Positions 1-7,856 of a stretch of DNA of 64,000 nucleotides are shown here, in pieces; position 1 is the stretch's first letter; each line of letters begins with the position of its first letter. Where the stretch lies: NCBI GenBank assembly GCA_016791115.1, contig JAEUNL010000054.1:97269-161268 (forward strand), written 5' to 3'. The translations under genes were made by a program, and so were the position numbers. The notes under the pieces were generated by a model. That model worked only from the letters and a program-made list of their open reading frames with translations. It searched no databases and was not told the DNA's origin. The DNA is from Rhodocyclaceae bacterium (GTDB lineage Bacteria > Pseudomonadota > Gammaproteobacteria > Burkholderiales > Rhodocyclaceae).

Positions 1-316
1 CCGCCTCGCTCGCGATCGCTCCGGTATCGCCGCCGACCAGGTTGTAGTCGGTCAACCACTGGTCATGAGTCCATGGTGTCTGAGTAGGCAATCTCCCAAG
101 CGCGTAGTCGTCCAAGCCATCGTTGATCGCCTTGTTCTGCAAGTAGGCTGTGTTCTCTTCGGCCATTGCGCCGGCGATGGCACCGGCTGAAATGCCTAGC
201 TTCGTTGCCGTATCCAAAATCACAGGTCTTTGGTCGCCCGATCCCACATAAGCCAACGCTTGTGGAGCATAGTGCTCGTTCGTTGCGCTGCTCAGGAAAT
301 TGATCGTGATGGTCAT
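1..316 (-). CDS. Unrecognised protein, N-terminal 105 residues only (runs off the left edge)
   Basis: The frame is open from an ATG at 316 to the window edge, so only the N-terminus is visible. A GAGG-type ribosome site lies about 10 bases before the start, and the gene begins 14 bases after the preceding gene's stop, so the two are probably co-transcribed. The visible part has no clear signal peptide. It contains an Ala/Gly-rich stretch (GISAGAIAGAMAEE) and many Asp/Asn/Thr residues. Downstream of a type I secretion operon and an RTX fragment, it could be the start of a large secreted protein, but no motif proves that. Confidence 0.5.
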   Translation of the reverse strand, partial: MTITINFLSSATNEHYAPQALAYVGSGDQRPVILDTATKLGISAGAIAGAMAEENTAYLQNKAINDGLDDYALGRLPTQTPWTHDQWLTDYNLVGGDTGAIASEA

Positions 317-330
317 GTCGTTATCCTCGT

Positions 331-1041
331 TCAGGTTGCTCTGCACATTTGGATGAACCACTGCGGCTCAAGCTTACGCAAGACGCATTCGCCGACTTTC
401 CAGTCCGGCGGAAAGGCGTTCAGGGAGTCGAAGACGCGGTCTCCCTCGCCTTGCCTCCCAAAATGAAATGGGTGCAGCAGCAAGCCGTTTTCGACTCGAG
501 GCCGGACCGGGTAATAGACAAATCGCTTGAAGAGCCCCGCGCCTTTCGGGTAGCGGAAGAAGGACGAACGCGCGTACTCTTTTCCAAGAAGAAGCACCTC
601 GATCGTCCCGATCTTCCGGAAATATCCTTGGGGTGTTCCGGCCCTCAAAAGCACATCGAAACGCGCAGCGCCTTCAATGGAGTAGGGGTCATCGAACCAT
701 ATCGGGGCAATGTCGCTCACGGCCCAAACCCCTGCCCGTTCGAGCAGCCGCTTGGTCTCGGGCTTGTGGTTCCAGATCACGTTCTCGCCAGGGGTGGGCT
801 CCCACTCCCGATAGCTCTTGACGAGCGCTTCGATTTCCGCCCTATGCGCGTTGAAATGCGCAATCATCTCCTCGTCGCTCGCCAGCGGATTGACGAAGAA
901 TGTGTAGTAGGCCGCGGCAAGAACGCTCAGCAATGCCGCCAACAGAACGACGTATCGCCGAGGAGACGGCTTTTGCGTATCGGCTTCTTCCGTATCGCTT
1001 AGGGCGGGCGAATGCGATGAGTTCATGCGGAAAGTCTCCAT
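331..1041 (-). CDS. Hypothetical single-pass membrane protein
   Basis: A 236-residue protein with a charged N-terminus, one hydrophobic segment at about residues 29-50 (YVVLLAALLSVLAAAYYTFF) and a ~185-residue soluble remainder that would lie in the periplasm. I do not recognise the family. The ATG at 1041 overlaps the end of the RTX-repeat fragment, and a second ATG six residues in (1026) is an equally possible start. It sits between the RTX fragment and the partial gene at the left edge, all in one direction, which suggests membership of the type I secretion-linked operon. Its function is unknown. Confidence 0.6.
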   Translation of the reverse strand: METFRMNSSHSPALSDTEEADTQKPSPRRYVVLLAALLSVLAAAYYTFFVNPLASDEEMIAHFNAHRAEIEALVKSYREWEPTPGENVIWNHKPETKRLLERAGVWAVSDIAPIWFDDPYSIEGAARFDVLLRAGTPQGYFRKIGTIEVLLLGKEYARSSFFRYPKGAGLFKRFVYYPVRPRVENGLLLHPFHFGRQGEGDRVFDSLNAFPPDWKVGECVLRKLEPQWFIQMCRAT

Positions 1042-1472
1042 GGTTCGTTGTTTGCAGCGACTTCGATCTGCCTTTGCAATCCAATTTTTCGGCCCGAAAT
1101 CACTTTGCCATCACTCCCGCCGACGGCCTCGCCGTCGAGAAAGTCGTCCCCATGCAGGGTGGGGGCAATCCAACCAGGGTCGTTAGACAACGCGGCGCCA
1201 GCATCACCCCACAGGCTGTCGTCGCCGATGCCGCCATAGAGGACATCGTTGCGTCCTCCGCCGATCAGTTGGTCTGTGCCATCACCGCCGTCAAGCCAGT
1301 CGTTGCCGTTGATGGCGCCGGGCGAATCCGTTGCGCTGCGGTCGTCGCCAAACAGCGTGTCGTTGTCGGCTCCGCCGTAGAGTTCATCGTCCCCGCCCTG
1401 ACCCAGCAGAATGTCGTTGCCTGCGCCGCCGGCGATCACGTCGTTGCCATGAAGCTCCGCAGCAGTAAACAT
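1023..1472 (-). pseudogene. RTX-type calcium-binding repeat fragment
   Basis: The frame carries several glycine/aspartate nonapeptides of the RTX type (GGAGNDILLG, GGADNDTLFG, GGIGDDSLWG). These bind Ca2+ and mark type I secretion substrates. Only about 110 residues of repeats are present. Immediately upstream the frame runs into a stop inside the boundary of the RAYT element, and there is no N-terminal passenger domain. Downstream the last ~25 residues look unlike RTX sequence and overlap the next gene. The simplest reading is a 5'-truncated, probably dead remnant of an exported RTX protein, cut by the transposase element. The neighbouring type I transporter would have been its exporter. Confidence 0.65.
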
Positions 1473-1486
1473 CAGCAGCGTCGTGA

Positions 1487-2354
1487 GGAAATCGGTGCCA
1501 CAGCCGCATTGTTTCTTGCCCGCATCTCAAATCTCCAATCCCAGTTGCTGATCGTCTGTGTCCGTCGTCGGGCCCTTGCGTCGGCGCCCTGGCGCCTGGT
1601 GATGAATCCGGCGCTGCTGTTGCGCTTCGATCTGTTCGATGAATCTGCGCGCGCCCAATGCTTGTCCGGTATTCAAGGCTTGGCTGATCGCGTCGAGTTC
1701 TTCGGCTGGACTGCCTTCATCGAGCAGCGCGCGGTAAGCATCGCCTCGGCCGGGTGCATCATGTCCGAGGGCGAGATACTGCGCGTGCGCAGTGACCTGA
1801 TCGGCGCGCTGCAGGCCGAGGTTCATGCGCGCGCTCGACCAGCGATAGTCCGGGGCCTGCGCGACCAACCCGGCGCGAACCGGATTGAGGTCGATGTAGC
1901 GATAGACCTGCATCAGATAGGTCTCGGTCTCGATCAGGCAGGCGCGGTAGCGCCTCTCCCACAGCGTGCCGCTGCGACGGTATTTCTTGTTGATGTAGTG
2001 CACGTAGTGGCGACCCAGGTACTGCATCAACGCACCGATTGCACCCTCCCTGCCGGGTGTGACAAGGAGGTGGACGTGGTTGGTCATGAGTGCATAGGCA
2101 TGGACGGCGACATCAGCGTGCTCGGCGGCACTCTTCAGCCAATGCAGGCAGGCAAGGTAATCGGCTTCCTCGAAGAAGCAAGCTTGTCGATTGTTGCCGC
2201 GCTGCATGACATGCTGTGCAACTCCGGCGGGTGCCACGCGAGGCAGTCGGGGCATGGTTCAGTGTTGTCGGATGGAATGGCTGATGAATATCAGTGCGCT
2301 CTTCGAGGCTGATCGCAGGCGTCGAAAATCAATGCGGCTGTGGCACTGATTTCC
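1487..2354 (-). mobile_element. RAYT (REP-associated Y1 transposase) element with inverted ends
   Basis: The transposase gene is bounded by a 25-bp imperfect inverted repeat: GGAAATCGGTGCCACAGCCG followed by CATTG at 1487-1511, and its near-exact reverse complement at 2330-2354 (one clear mismatch). The 1487 end extends through the last codons of the transposase to about 1547. Inverted REP-like ends flanking a RAYT gene are known for this family. The left boundary falls exactly where the RTX reading frame is lost. Confidence 0.6.
1527..2255 (-). CDS. REP-associated tyrosine (Y1/HUH) transposase
   Basis: A 242-residue protein of the IS200-like Y1 transposase superfamily. The N-terminus (LPRVAPAGVAQHVMQRGNNR) is typical of RAYT proteins. 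The metal-binding HUH motif is His60-Val-His62 in TNHVHLLV, and the conserved YRYIDLNPVRAGL segment around residues 115-130 follows the tyrosine-bearing helix. The C-terminus is a basic tail (RRRKGP). Such enzymes nick and join single-stranded DNA at REP hairpins and are usually domesticated single-copy genes. The gene reads full length, with no frameshift. It interrupts the apparent type I secretion/RTX operon in the same orientation. Confidence 0.88.
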   Translation of the reverse strand: MPRLPRVAPAGVAQHVMQRGNNRQACFFEEADYLACLHWLKSAAEHADVAVHAYALMTNHVHLLVTPGREGAIGALMQYLGRHYVHYINKKYRRSGTLWERRYRACLIETETYLMQVYRYIDLNPVRAGLVAQAPDYRWSSARMNLGLQRADQVTAHAQYLALGHDAPGRGDAYRALLDEGSPAEELDAISQALNTGQALGARRFIEQIEAQQQRRIHHQAPGRRRKGPTTDTDDQQLGLEI

Positions 2355-2390
2355 CGCTCCGCGTTCAACATGTCAGATCTCCTCAGTGAA

Positions 2391-3089
2391 CTAATCTCTC
2401 GGCGTAATCAGGGCAAGCAGGATGTCTTTCTCTCCTTCTCCCGGACCACAGCCTTCGGCGCGGCCCCAGGGCATGCCGAGTAGCGAGTTATACGGATTGG
2501 TGTCGGTGTAGCCAAAGGCCGTGACGGTTGCCACTGGGCGACCGTCCTTGTGGCGCAAAGTGTGCTGAAGTTTGTGCAAACGATAAGGCAAGGACTCTTT
2601 CGTCTTGCTGATCACATACTCGGCTTGCGAGGTCGCTGATTCGAGCAACTTGATCTCGCCTATGCCATTGACTTGGCCAACCTTATCCATCAGAGTCGCC
2701 CTGACTTTCCCGTCTGGCGCCCGCTCATAGACCGCATAGGCTACTGGTGTGAGGTAGCTGTATTCCCGGTCCTCTGCCTCAACTTGTTGCAGGAAAGGAA
2801 ACTTGTCTAACAGATACTCGGCACTCGAATTTCCAAATGCACCGCCCTCCAACCGTATTCGATTGGCCGGAGCCGCATTCGATTCGAATACCTTGACGCC
2901 AGCTTCCGCGTTACAAACCTGCCTGAAGCGATAGTACCCCACCGGCATGTCCCAGGTTTTCCAGATCACGGGGGATAGCACAACCGCTATCGCAATGAAT
3001 CTTCCCCATCTGGACCGAGGTATTCGCCAAGCGGCGACTAGCAAAGCGATGTATAGGCCGAAGAGGATCAGGAGTCCAAGGGCAATCAT
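2391..3089 (-). CDS. Hypothetical membrane protein with two N-terminal helices
   Basis: A 232-residue protein with hydrophobic segments at about residues 1-21 and 29-46, then a ~180-residue soluble domain. I do not recognise the family. It lies between the RAYT element and a remnant of the RAYT terminal sequence at 3125-3181, and downstream of the HlyD-type gene in the same direction. It may be cargo trapped between two transposase-derived ends, or an old member of the secretion operon. A predicted topology with the soluble part outside the cytoplasm is an inference from the two helices. Confidence 0.6.
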   Translation of the reverse strand: MIALGLLILFGLYIALLVAAWRIPRSRWGRFIAIAVVLSPVIWKTWDMPVGYYRFRQVCNAEAGVKVFESNAAPANRIRLEGGAFGNSSAEYLLDKFPFLQQVEAEDREYSYLTPVAYAVYERAPDGKVRATLMDKVGQVNGIGEIKLLESATSQAEYVISKTKESLPYRLHKLQHTLRHKDGRPVATVTAFGYTDTNPYNSLLGMPWGRAEGCGPGEGEKDILLALITPRD

Positions 3090-3124
3090 GTCGTCCTCCG
3101 GAAGCTTTCGTTCTTAGCCATACG

Positions 3125-3181
3125 AAATCGGTGCCACAGCCGCATTCTTCTTGTCTGCATCTCAAATCTCCAATCCAGTTG
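3125..3181 (-). repeat. Remnant of RAYT element terminal sequence
   Basis: These 57 bases match 1489-1547 with only a few differences. The 1489-1547 copy is the end of the RAYT element, including the last codons of the transposase. On the minus strand both read the transposase tail, a stop region, then the GCGGCTGTGGCACC core. No transposase gene is attached here, so this is a solo end or deletion remnant. It forms a direct repeat that brackets the 2391-3089 gene. Confidence 0.7.
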
Positions 3182-3209
3182 TCGCTCGCTCTATTCACCG
3201 TTCGTCATC

Positions 3210-4556
3210 TCACCGCTCCCGCCCCGCCTCCTGAAACGCCTTCTGCACCGGCGACAGCAGATATTCCATGACGCTGCGCGTGCCCAGATTGATCTCGGCC
3301 GTCACCTGCATGCCGGGCGTGAGGTTGAGCGGTTTGCCGTCGGCGACGAGCTGTTGCGTATTGAGTTCCACCAGCGTGCGATAGATCAGGCCCTTGCGGG
3401 ATGAGTCGCCTTTCGTTGCGTCGTTCTGGACTGAAGCGTTCTCGGGCTTGTCCTGCGCATCCGCGCTGACGTGCACCACGCGCCCGTCGAGCATGCCGTA
3501 CTTCTGGAACGGATAGGCTGCGAGCTTGATCTTCGCCGTCTGCGATTCACGCACGAAGCCGACATCCGGGTTGGCGACGAAGACTTCGGCCTTGAGCTGC
3601 TCGTCTCTCGGCACCAGCGTCATCAGGATGGTGCCCGGCTGAACGACGGTGCCCGGCGTGTGGGTCGACAGATCCTTGACGATGCCGGCTTGGGGAGCCT
3701 TGAGTTCGAGCAGGTCGGCCTTATGCTGCTGCTTGGCGAGTTCCTGCCTGAGCTTCTCAAACTGCATCGCCGTTTCCGTGCGTTCGGCCTGCAAGTTGCG
3801 GCGGTAGTCGGCGCCGACCTGGCGCAGGCGCTGCTCGGCTTCGGCGATCGTGGCGCGCGCGGCGGCGATCGTCGCCAGTTGCGTCTTGAGATCCTGCTCC
3901 TTCTCGATGCGCTCGCGCGTCTTGTCGGTGACCATCAGGTTGCCGGCGAAGCCGTCGTGGCCGAGCTTCTCGTAGGCGGCTTCCTGGTTGCGGTAGTGCG
4001 GCAGCACTTGTTCGAGCTTGGTCCTGACCTGCTCGGCGGCGACGAGGTCGTGCTGGGCTTTCTCGAGCGTGCTGCGCTCCTGCGCGAGCTGGCCTTCGTA
4101 GGCGAGGCGGTTGGCGTTGTGCTGCGCCAGGGTCTGCGCGTAGAGCTCGGCCGGGTCGGCCTGGTCGCGCGTGAAGGCCTGATTGCCGAGTTGCGCGTCG
4201 ATGCGGCGCAGCGCGAGGCGCTTGGTGTGGTAGTCGTTGAGGACGGCCTGACGGTCGGCTTCCGACACGACGGCATCCATGCGCACGAGCACCTGGCCGG
4301 CGGCCACATGCTCGCCTTCGCGCACGAGGAGGTCTTTCACGATGCCGGCATCGGCGGGCTGCACGATCTTGAGGTAGGTGCTGGGCACGAGCTTGCCTTC
4401 GGCGCTGGCGACGATGTCGAGTGTGCCGAAGCTGGTCCAGGCGAGCACGGCGAGGAACAGGGCGAGCAGCAGCCACAACGCGGCGCGCGCGGCCGGATGT
4501 GGCGGCGTGCGCTCGACGGCGATCAGGCCGGGCAGGAAGTCGGTTGCAGTCGTCAT
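3210..4556 (-). CDS. HlyD-family type I secretion membrane fusion protein
   Basis: A 448-residue periplasmic adaptor that links the inner-membrane ABC exporter to an outer-membrane TolC channel. It has one transmembrane segment near residues 25-45 (LWLLLALFLAVLAWTSF). A split biotinyl-lipoyl domain follows (IVKDLLVREGEHVAAGQVLV ... LKAPQAGIVKDL), with a long helical hairpin between about residues 110 and 290. The C-terminal R-x4-YLLSP motif (RSVMEYLLSPV) is diagnostic of HlyD/PrtE adaptors. The start ATG follows the ABC exporter stop by one base (TGAAATG), so the two are translationally coupled. No TolC gene lies in the window. Confidence 0.93.
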   Translation of the reverse strand: MTTATDFLPGLIAVERTPPHPAARAALWLLLALFLAVLAWTSFGTLDIVASAEGKLVPSTYLKIVQPADAGIVKDLLVREGEHVAAGQVLVRMDAVVSEADRQAVLNDYHTKRLALRRIDAQLGNQAFTRDQADPAELYAQTLAQHNANRLAYEGQLAQERSTLEKAQHDLVAAEQVRTKLEQVLPHYRNQEAAYEKLGHDGFAGNLMVTDKTRERIEKEQDLKTQLATIAAARATIAEAEQRLRQVGADYRRNLQAERTETAMQFEKLRQELAKQQHKADLLELKAPQAGIVKDLSTHTPGTVVQPGTILMTLVPRDEQLKAEVFVANPDVGFVRESQTAKIKLAAYPFQKYGMLDGRVVHVSADAQDKPENASVQNDATKGDSSRKGLIYRTLVELNTQQLVADGKPLNLTPGMQVTAEINLGTRSVMEYLLSPVQKAFQEAGRER

Positions 4557-4557
4557 T

Positions 4558-6720
4558 TCAGTCGGCCTCGTGCGGCGCGTTTGCGCTCTGGGTTTCCTCC
4601 GTCACCACCGTCGGCCGCGGCGCGATCTTCACGACGCCGTCGATGTGCAGGTTCTTCGGCAACTGGTGGGCGATGAAGAGCATCGTCACCGCCCCCTTGA
4701 GGGTATTGATGGTCTTGGCCAAGTGCTCGGCGGTGCCCGGGTCGAGCGCGCTGGTCGCCTCGTCGAAGATCAGCACGCGCGGGCGTTTGAGCAGCGCACG
4801 CGCAATCGCGATGCGCTGGCGCTGGCCGCCGGAGAGGCCGACACCGCGCTCGCCGACTTCGGTCTGGTAGCCGCCGGGCAGGCCTTCGATGAAGTCGTGG
4901 ATCTCGGCCATGCGGCAGGCGGTGACCACGTCGTCGAAGCCGGCGTGCGGGTTGCCGGCCAGCAGGTTGTCGTAGAGCGTGCCGGAGAACAGGATGGTCT
5001 CCTGCGGCACGACGCCGAAGTGGCCGCGCAGTTCGTTTGCCGAGAGGTGGCGCAGGTCGGCCCCGTCGATGAGGATGCGGCCTTCCTGCGGCAGGAAGAA
5101 GCCCTGCAGCAGCTTGGCCAGCGTGCTCTTGCCCGAGCCCGACGGCCCCATGATCGCCAGCGCCTTGCCCGCCGGCAGCGCCAGGTTCATGTGGCGGTAG
5201 AGCCAGGGCTGCTTGTCGTCGTAGCGAAAGCCGAGATCCTGCAGGTCGATGCGCGCGCCGCCCTGGGCGGGGTTCTGCGCTCTCGCGGGGATCAGGCTGT
5301 AGGGTTCCTGCGGCATGTTCATGATGTCGCCGAGGCGGGCGACGGCGATGCGCGCCTGCTGCAGTTCCTGATACAGGCCGACCAGTTTGAGTACCGGCTG
5401 GCTGAGCCGCCCGGAGAACATCTGGAAGGCGACCAGCATGCCGACGGTGAAGCCGTCGCTGTTCATCACGAGGAGTGCGCCGACGACGAGGATGGCCAGC
5501 GTTTGCGTCTGTTCCAGCGCGTTGGCGATGATGTTGTAGGTGTTGGCGAGCTGGCGCGTCTGGAAGCCGGCGGCGAGGTAGTCGGCCAGCAGTTCGCCGT
5601 AACGCGCTTCGAGCTTCGGTTCGAGCTGCAGGCTCTTCACGGTCTCGATGCCGGCGGTGTATTCGGTGACGAAGCTCTGGTTGCGCGCACCGACCAGGAA
5701 CTGGTGGTTGAGCCGGGCGCGAAAGACCGGCGTGACGACGAGGCTCAGGCCGGTGAGCAGCACCAGCAGGGCGACCGAAATCAGGGTGAGCTGCCAGCTA
5801 TAGACGAACATCACCGCCAGCAGCACGACCATGAAGGGCAGGTCGAGCAGCAGGCTGACCAGGCTGCCGGCGAGGAACTCGCGGATGGTTTCCACCCCGT
5901 GCAGGCGGGCCACTAGCACGCCGGTGGGCCGGCGCTGGAAGTAGGGCAGCGGCAGGCGCAGCAGGTGGCGGAAGACGCCGCTGCCGAGCACCGCGTCGAT
6001 GCGGTTGCCGGTGTGGATGACCAGGTACTGGCGCAGCCAGCCGAAAGCGGCGGAGAAGACCAGCGCGATGGCGAGCCCGACGCCGACCACAACCAGGGTG
6101 CTCAGGGTGTGGTGCCCGACCACCTTGTCGATGACGACCTGGGTCAGCAGCGGGGTGGCCAGGCCGAGCAGCTGCAGGGCCAGCGAGACGATCAGCACGT
6201 CGCGCCAGATGCGCTTGTGCTTGAGGAACTCGGGCAGGAACCAGGCGAGGCCGAATTCGCGCGCCCTGGGTTGCAGGTCGTGGTCGACGACGGCATCGGC
6301 GCTGCGCTTGACGAGCAGGATCTCGGGTTCGAAGCGGCGTTCGAATTCGCCGGTAGGGAGCGCGTGGGGGGCGTCGCTGCCGGCTTCGAGGTAGAGCAGC
6401 CGCTCGGCATCGACGCGCAGGATCAGGACGGGTTTGCGCGCGGGGGTGGCGCTGTCGGCCTGGTCGGCATACGCCGGGGTTTCGGTGGATGCAGCGAGCC
6501 AGGCGACGCACGGCACGGGCAGGGTCACGAGGCGGGCGGTGCGTACGGTGTGCGGGGAGATCTGCAGGCCGCAGGCGCGGCCGGCGCGGATCAGGGCGGC
6601 GACATCGAGCGGGGGCGGGAAATCGCGTTCCAGCAACGCGGCATCGAAGGCGATGCCATGGACCTGCGCAAGGCTGCCGATCAGCCAGAGCCAATCGTCC
6701 TTGGTGACCTCGTGATGCAT
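4558..6720 (-). CDS. HlyB-type type I secretion ABC transporter with C39-like domain
   Basis: A 720-residue fused permease-ATPase that exports proteins bearing C-terminal signals. The N-terminal ~130 residues form a C39-peptidase-like domain (DDWLWLIGSLAQVHGIAFD) without the catalytic cysteine, as in HlyB, so it should bind rather than cleave its substrate. A six-helix transmembrane domain spans about residues 160-420. The ATPase has Walker A GPSGSGKST near residue 525, the signature LSGGQRQRIAIARAL, Walker B VLIFDEATSALD and the H-loop FIAHQ. I chose the ATG at 6720 because it has a GGGAG site and begins the family homology; an in-frame upstream extension is not needed. It is the first gene of the operon. 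Confidence 0.93.
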   Translation of the reverse strand: MHHEVTKDDWLWLIGSLAQVHGIAFDAALLERDFPPPLDVAALIRAGRACGLQISPHTVRTARLVTLPVPCVAWLAASTETPAYADQADSATPARKPVLILRVDAERLLYLEAGSDAPHALPTGEFERRFEPEILLVKRSADAVVDHDLQPRAREFGLAWFLPEFLKHKRIWRDVLIVSLALQLLGLATPLLTQVVIDKVVGHHTLSTLVVVGVGLAIALVFSAAFGWLRQYLVIHTGNRIDAVLGSGVFRHLLRLPLPYFQRRPTGVLVARLHGVETIREFLAGSLVSLLLDLPFMVVLLAVMFVYSWQLTLISVALLVLLTGLSLVVTPVFRARLNHQFLVGARNQSFVTEYTAGIETVKSLQLEPKLEARYGELLADYLAAGFQTRQLANTYNIIANALEQTQTLAILVVGALLVMNSDGFTVGMLVAFQMFSGRLSQPVLKLVGLYQELQQARIAVARLGDIMNMPQEPYSLIPARAQNPAQGGARIDLQDLGFRYDDKQPWLYRHMNLALPAGKALAIMGPSGSGKSTLAKLLQGFFLPQEGRILIDGADLRHLSANELRGHFGVVPQETILFSGTLYDNLLAGNPHAGFDDVVTACRMAEIHDFIEGLPGGYQTEVGERGVGLSGGQRQRIAIARALLKRPRVLIFDEATSALDPGTAEHLAKTINTLKGAVTMLFIAHQLPKNLHIDGVVKIAPRPTVVTEETQSANAPHEAD

Positions 6721-7452
6721 GTTATAGCCGTCTCCCGGCGGCTTTGCCCTTGCCGCGCCGGCTGATGCGGCGTGTTGTTCGATCTTGGTTCTTTTATGCG
6801 AGACGGGATGCAAACCGCTTCCCGATCTCGACCGCACGGGAGGCTACAGGATCGACTAATGACGCACAACTGGACGAAAGACATATGGTTGGAGCGCCGG
6901 GGCAAGGAGATTGCCCGATTCGAGAGAACGGCGCTGGCGTAAGTACAACACGCCGAGCGCGGCGCTGTCTGGCTATGACGATACACCCCTTGGCGAAGTT
7001 ACAAGAAGGTGGTGTGCCCTACGTCGTCGTGCCTACCAATGGAACGCGAGTCTGTCGTTGAGCCTGGTCGACGGTCATTGCAATCGCCTTTCGCCCGACC
7101 TGTCGGATTCGTGAAGGGCCGCTGTACTTCGGGTTGCAGACGCTGGTCGGACCGAGACGTGTCTGTCCGCTGAGGGTCGGGAGGGGAATTAGCCGCCAGA
7201 AGAGGTGGACGTTCGATGGTCTGAAGCCCCGAGGGTCTGCGGTCCGCAAGATAGGTAACGTAGCGTCGAAGAATCCCATCTGTGGTAAGGATCGAGGTGT
7301 CGCTTTCCGTCAGTCGTGGTTCCCAATGACAGATCGACTCTACTGTTGAGTTCAGGAGGAATCGGCCAGCAGCGTTCAGGTCGCGTCTGCGACCTCACTG
7401 CCTTGTGCGTGTTCTTGGACTCGGCAGAGGATCTCGAAAACGCGTCGAAGCG
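6721..7452. other. Mostly non-coding region with one possible 27-codon reading frame
   Basis: No convincing gene fills this stretch between the ABC exporter and the tRNA promoter; the longer frames lack coding character. The only item of note is a small plus-strand frame at 6859-6942 with an AGGA site seven bases before its ATG, encoding 27 mostly polar, charged residues. It would be divergent from the exporter gene. I give it low weight. Confidence 0.4.
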
Positions 7453-7481
7453 TTGACCGTTTTTCGTTAAGCCTCTACAAT
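7453..7481 (+). promoter_or_regulatory. Sigma70-type promoter for the tRNA-Asp transcript
   Basis: TTGACC (7453-7458) and TACAAT (7476-7481) are separated by exactly 17 bases, close to the sigma70 consensus and typical of stable-RNA promoters. Transcription would start near 7488, about 140 bases upstream of the mature tRNA. Confidence 0.7.
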
Positions 7482-7626
7482 GCCGTTCTCTCGCGCTTGC
7501 GGACACCGGAAATCTTCAACGATTTCAATACCTTAAGCGCGTGCGTAGCACCGGGGTTTTGGTTTGTACCCCGTGGGGACGCCAGCATCAAGGGCGTTGA
7601 TTGCAGTCAGTGTCCAGCAGTATTTT

Positions 7627-7703
7627 GGAGCGGTAGTTCAGTTGGTTAGAATACCGGCCTGTCACGCCGGGGGTCGCGGGTTCGAGTCCCGTCCGCTCCG
7701 CCA
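7627..7703 (+). tRNA. tRNA-Asp (anticodon GTC)
   Basis: This 77-base sequence folds as a cloverleaf. The acceptor stem GGAGCGG pairs with CCGCTCC, the D-arm is AGTTCAGTTGGTT, the anticodon loop reads CTGTCAC with anticodon GTC, and the T-arm is GGGTTCGAGTCCC. The 3' CCA is encoded. A promoter lies upstream and an intrinsic terminator directly follows, so it is a monocistronic unit. Confidence 0.97.
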
Positions 7704-7707
7704 AATT

Positions 7708-7743
7708 CGAAGGGCCTGTCGCAAGACGGGCCCTTCGTCTTTT
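7708..7743 (+). terminator. Rho-independent terminator after tRNA-Asp
   Basis: A 13-bp stem (CGAAGGGCCTGTC at 7708-7720 with GACGGGCCCTTCG at 7725-7737, one G-T pair) has a GCAA tetraloop. It is followed by TCTTTT. Confidence 0.88.
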
Positions 7744-7856
7744 AGGCCGCCGTTCGGCATGAACCTCCATTGCGATTCGTACTGACGGGGTGAGCCGGAT
7801 GACTGTCGCCTTGCCGACATTTTCTGCGTGATCGGCTCTCGCGCGGGCGATGCCGC

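Noticed and set aside
7627..7703. tRNA-Asp as an integration site for a mobile island
   Set aside because: I see no second copy of the tRNA 3' end, no integrase and no phage genes nearby.
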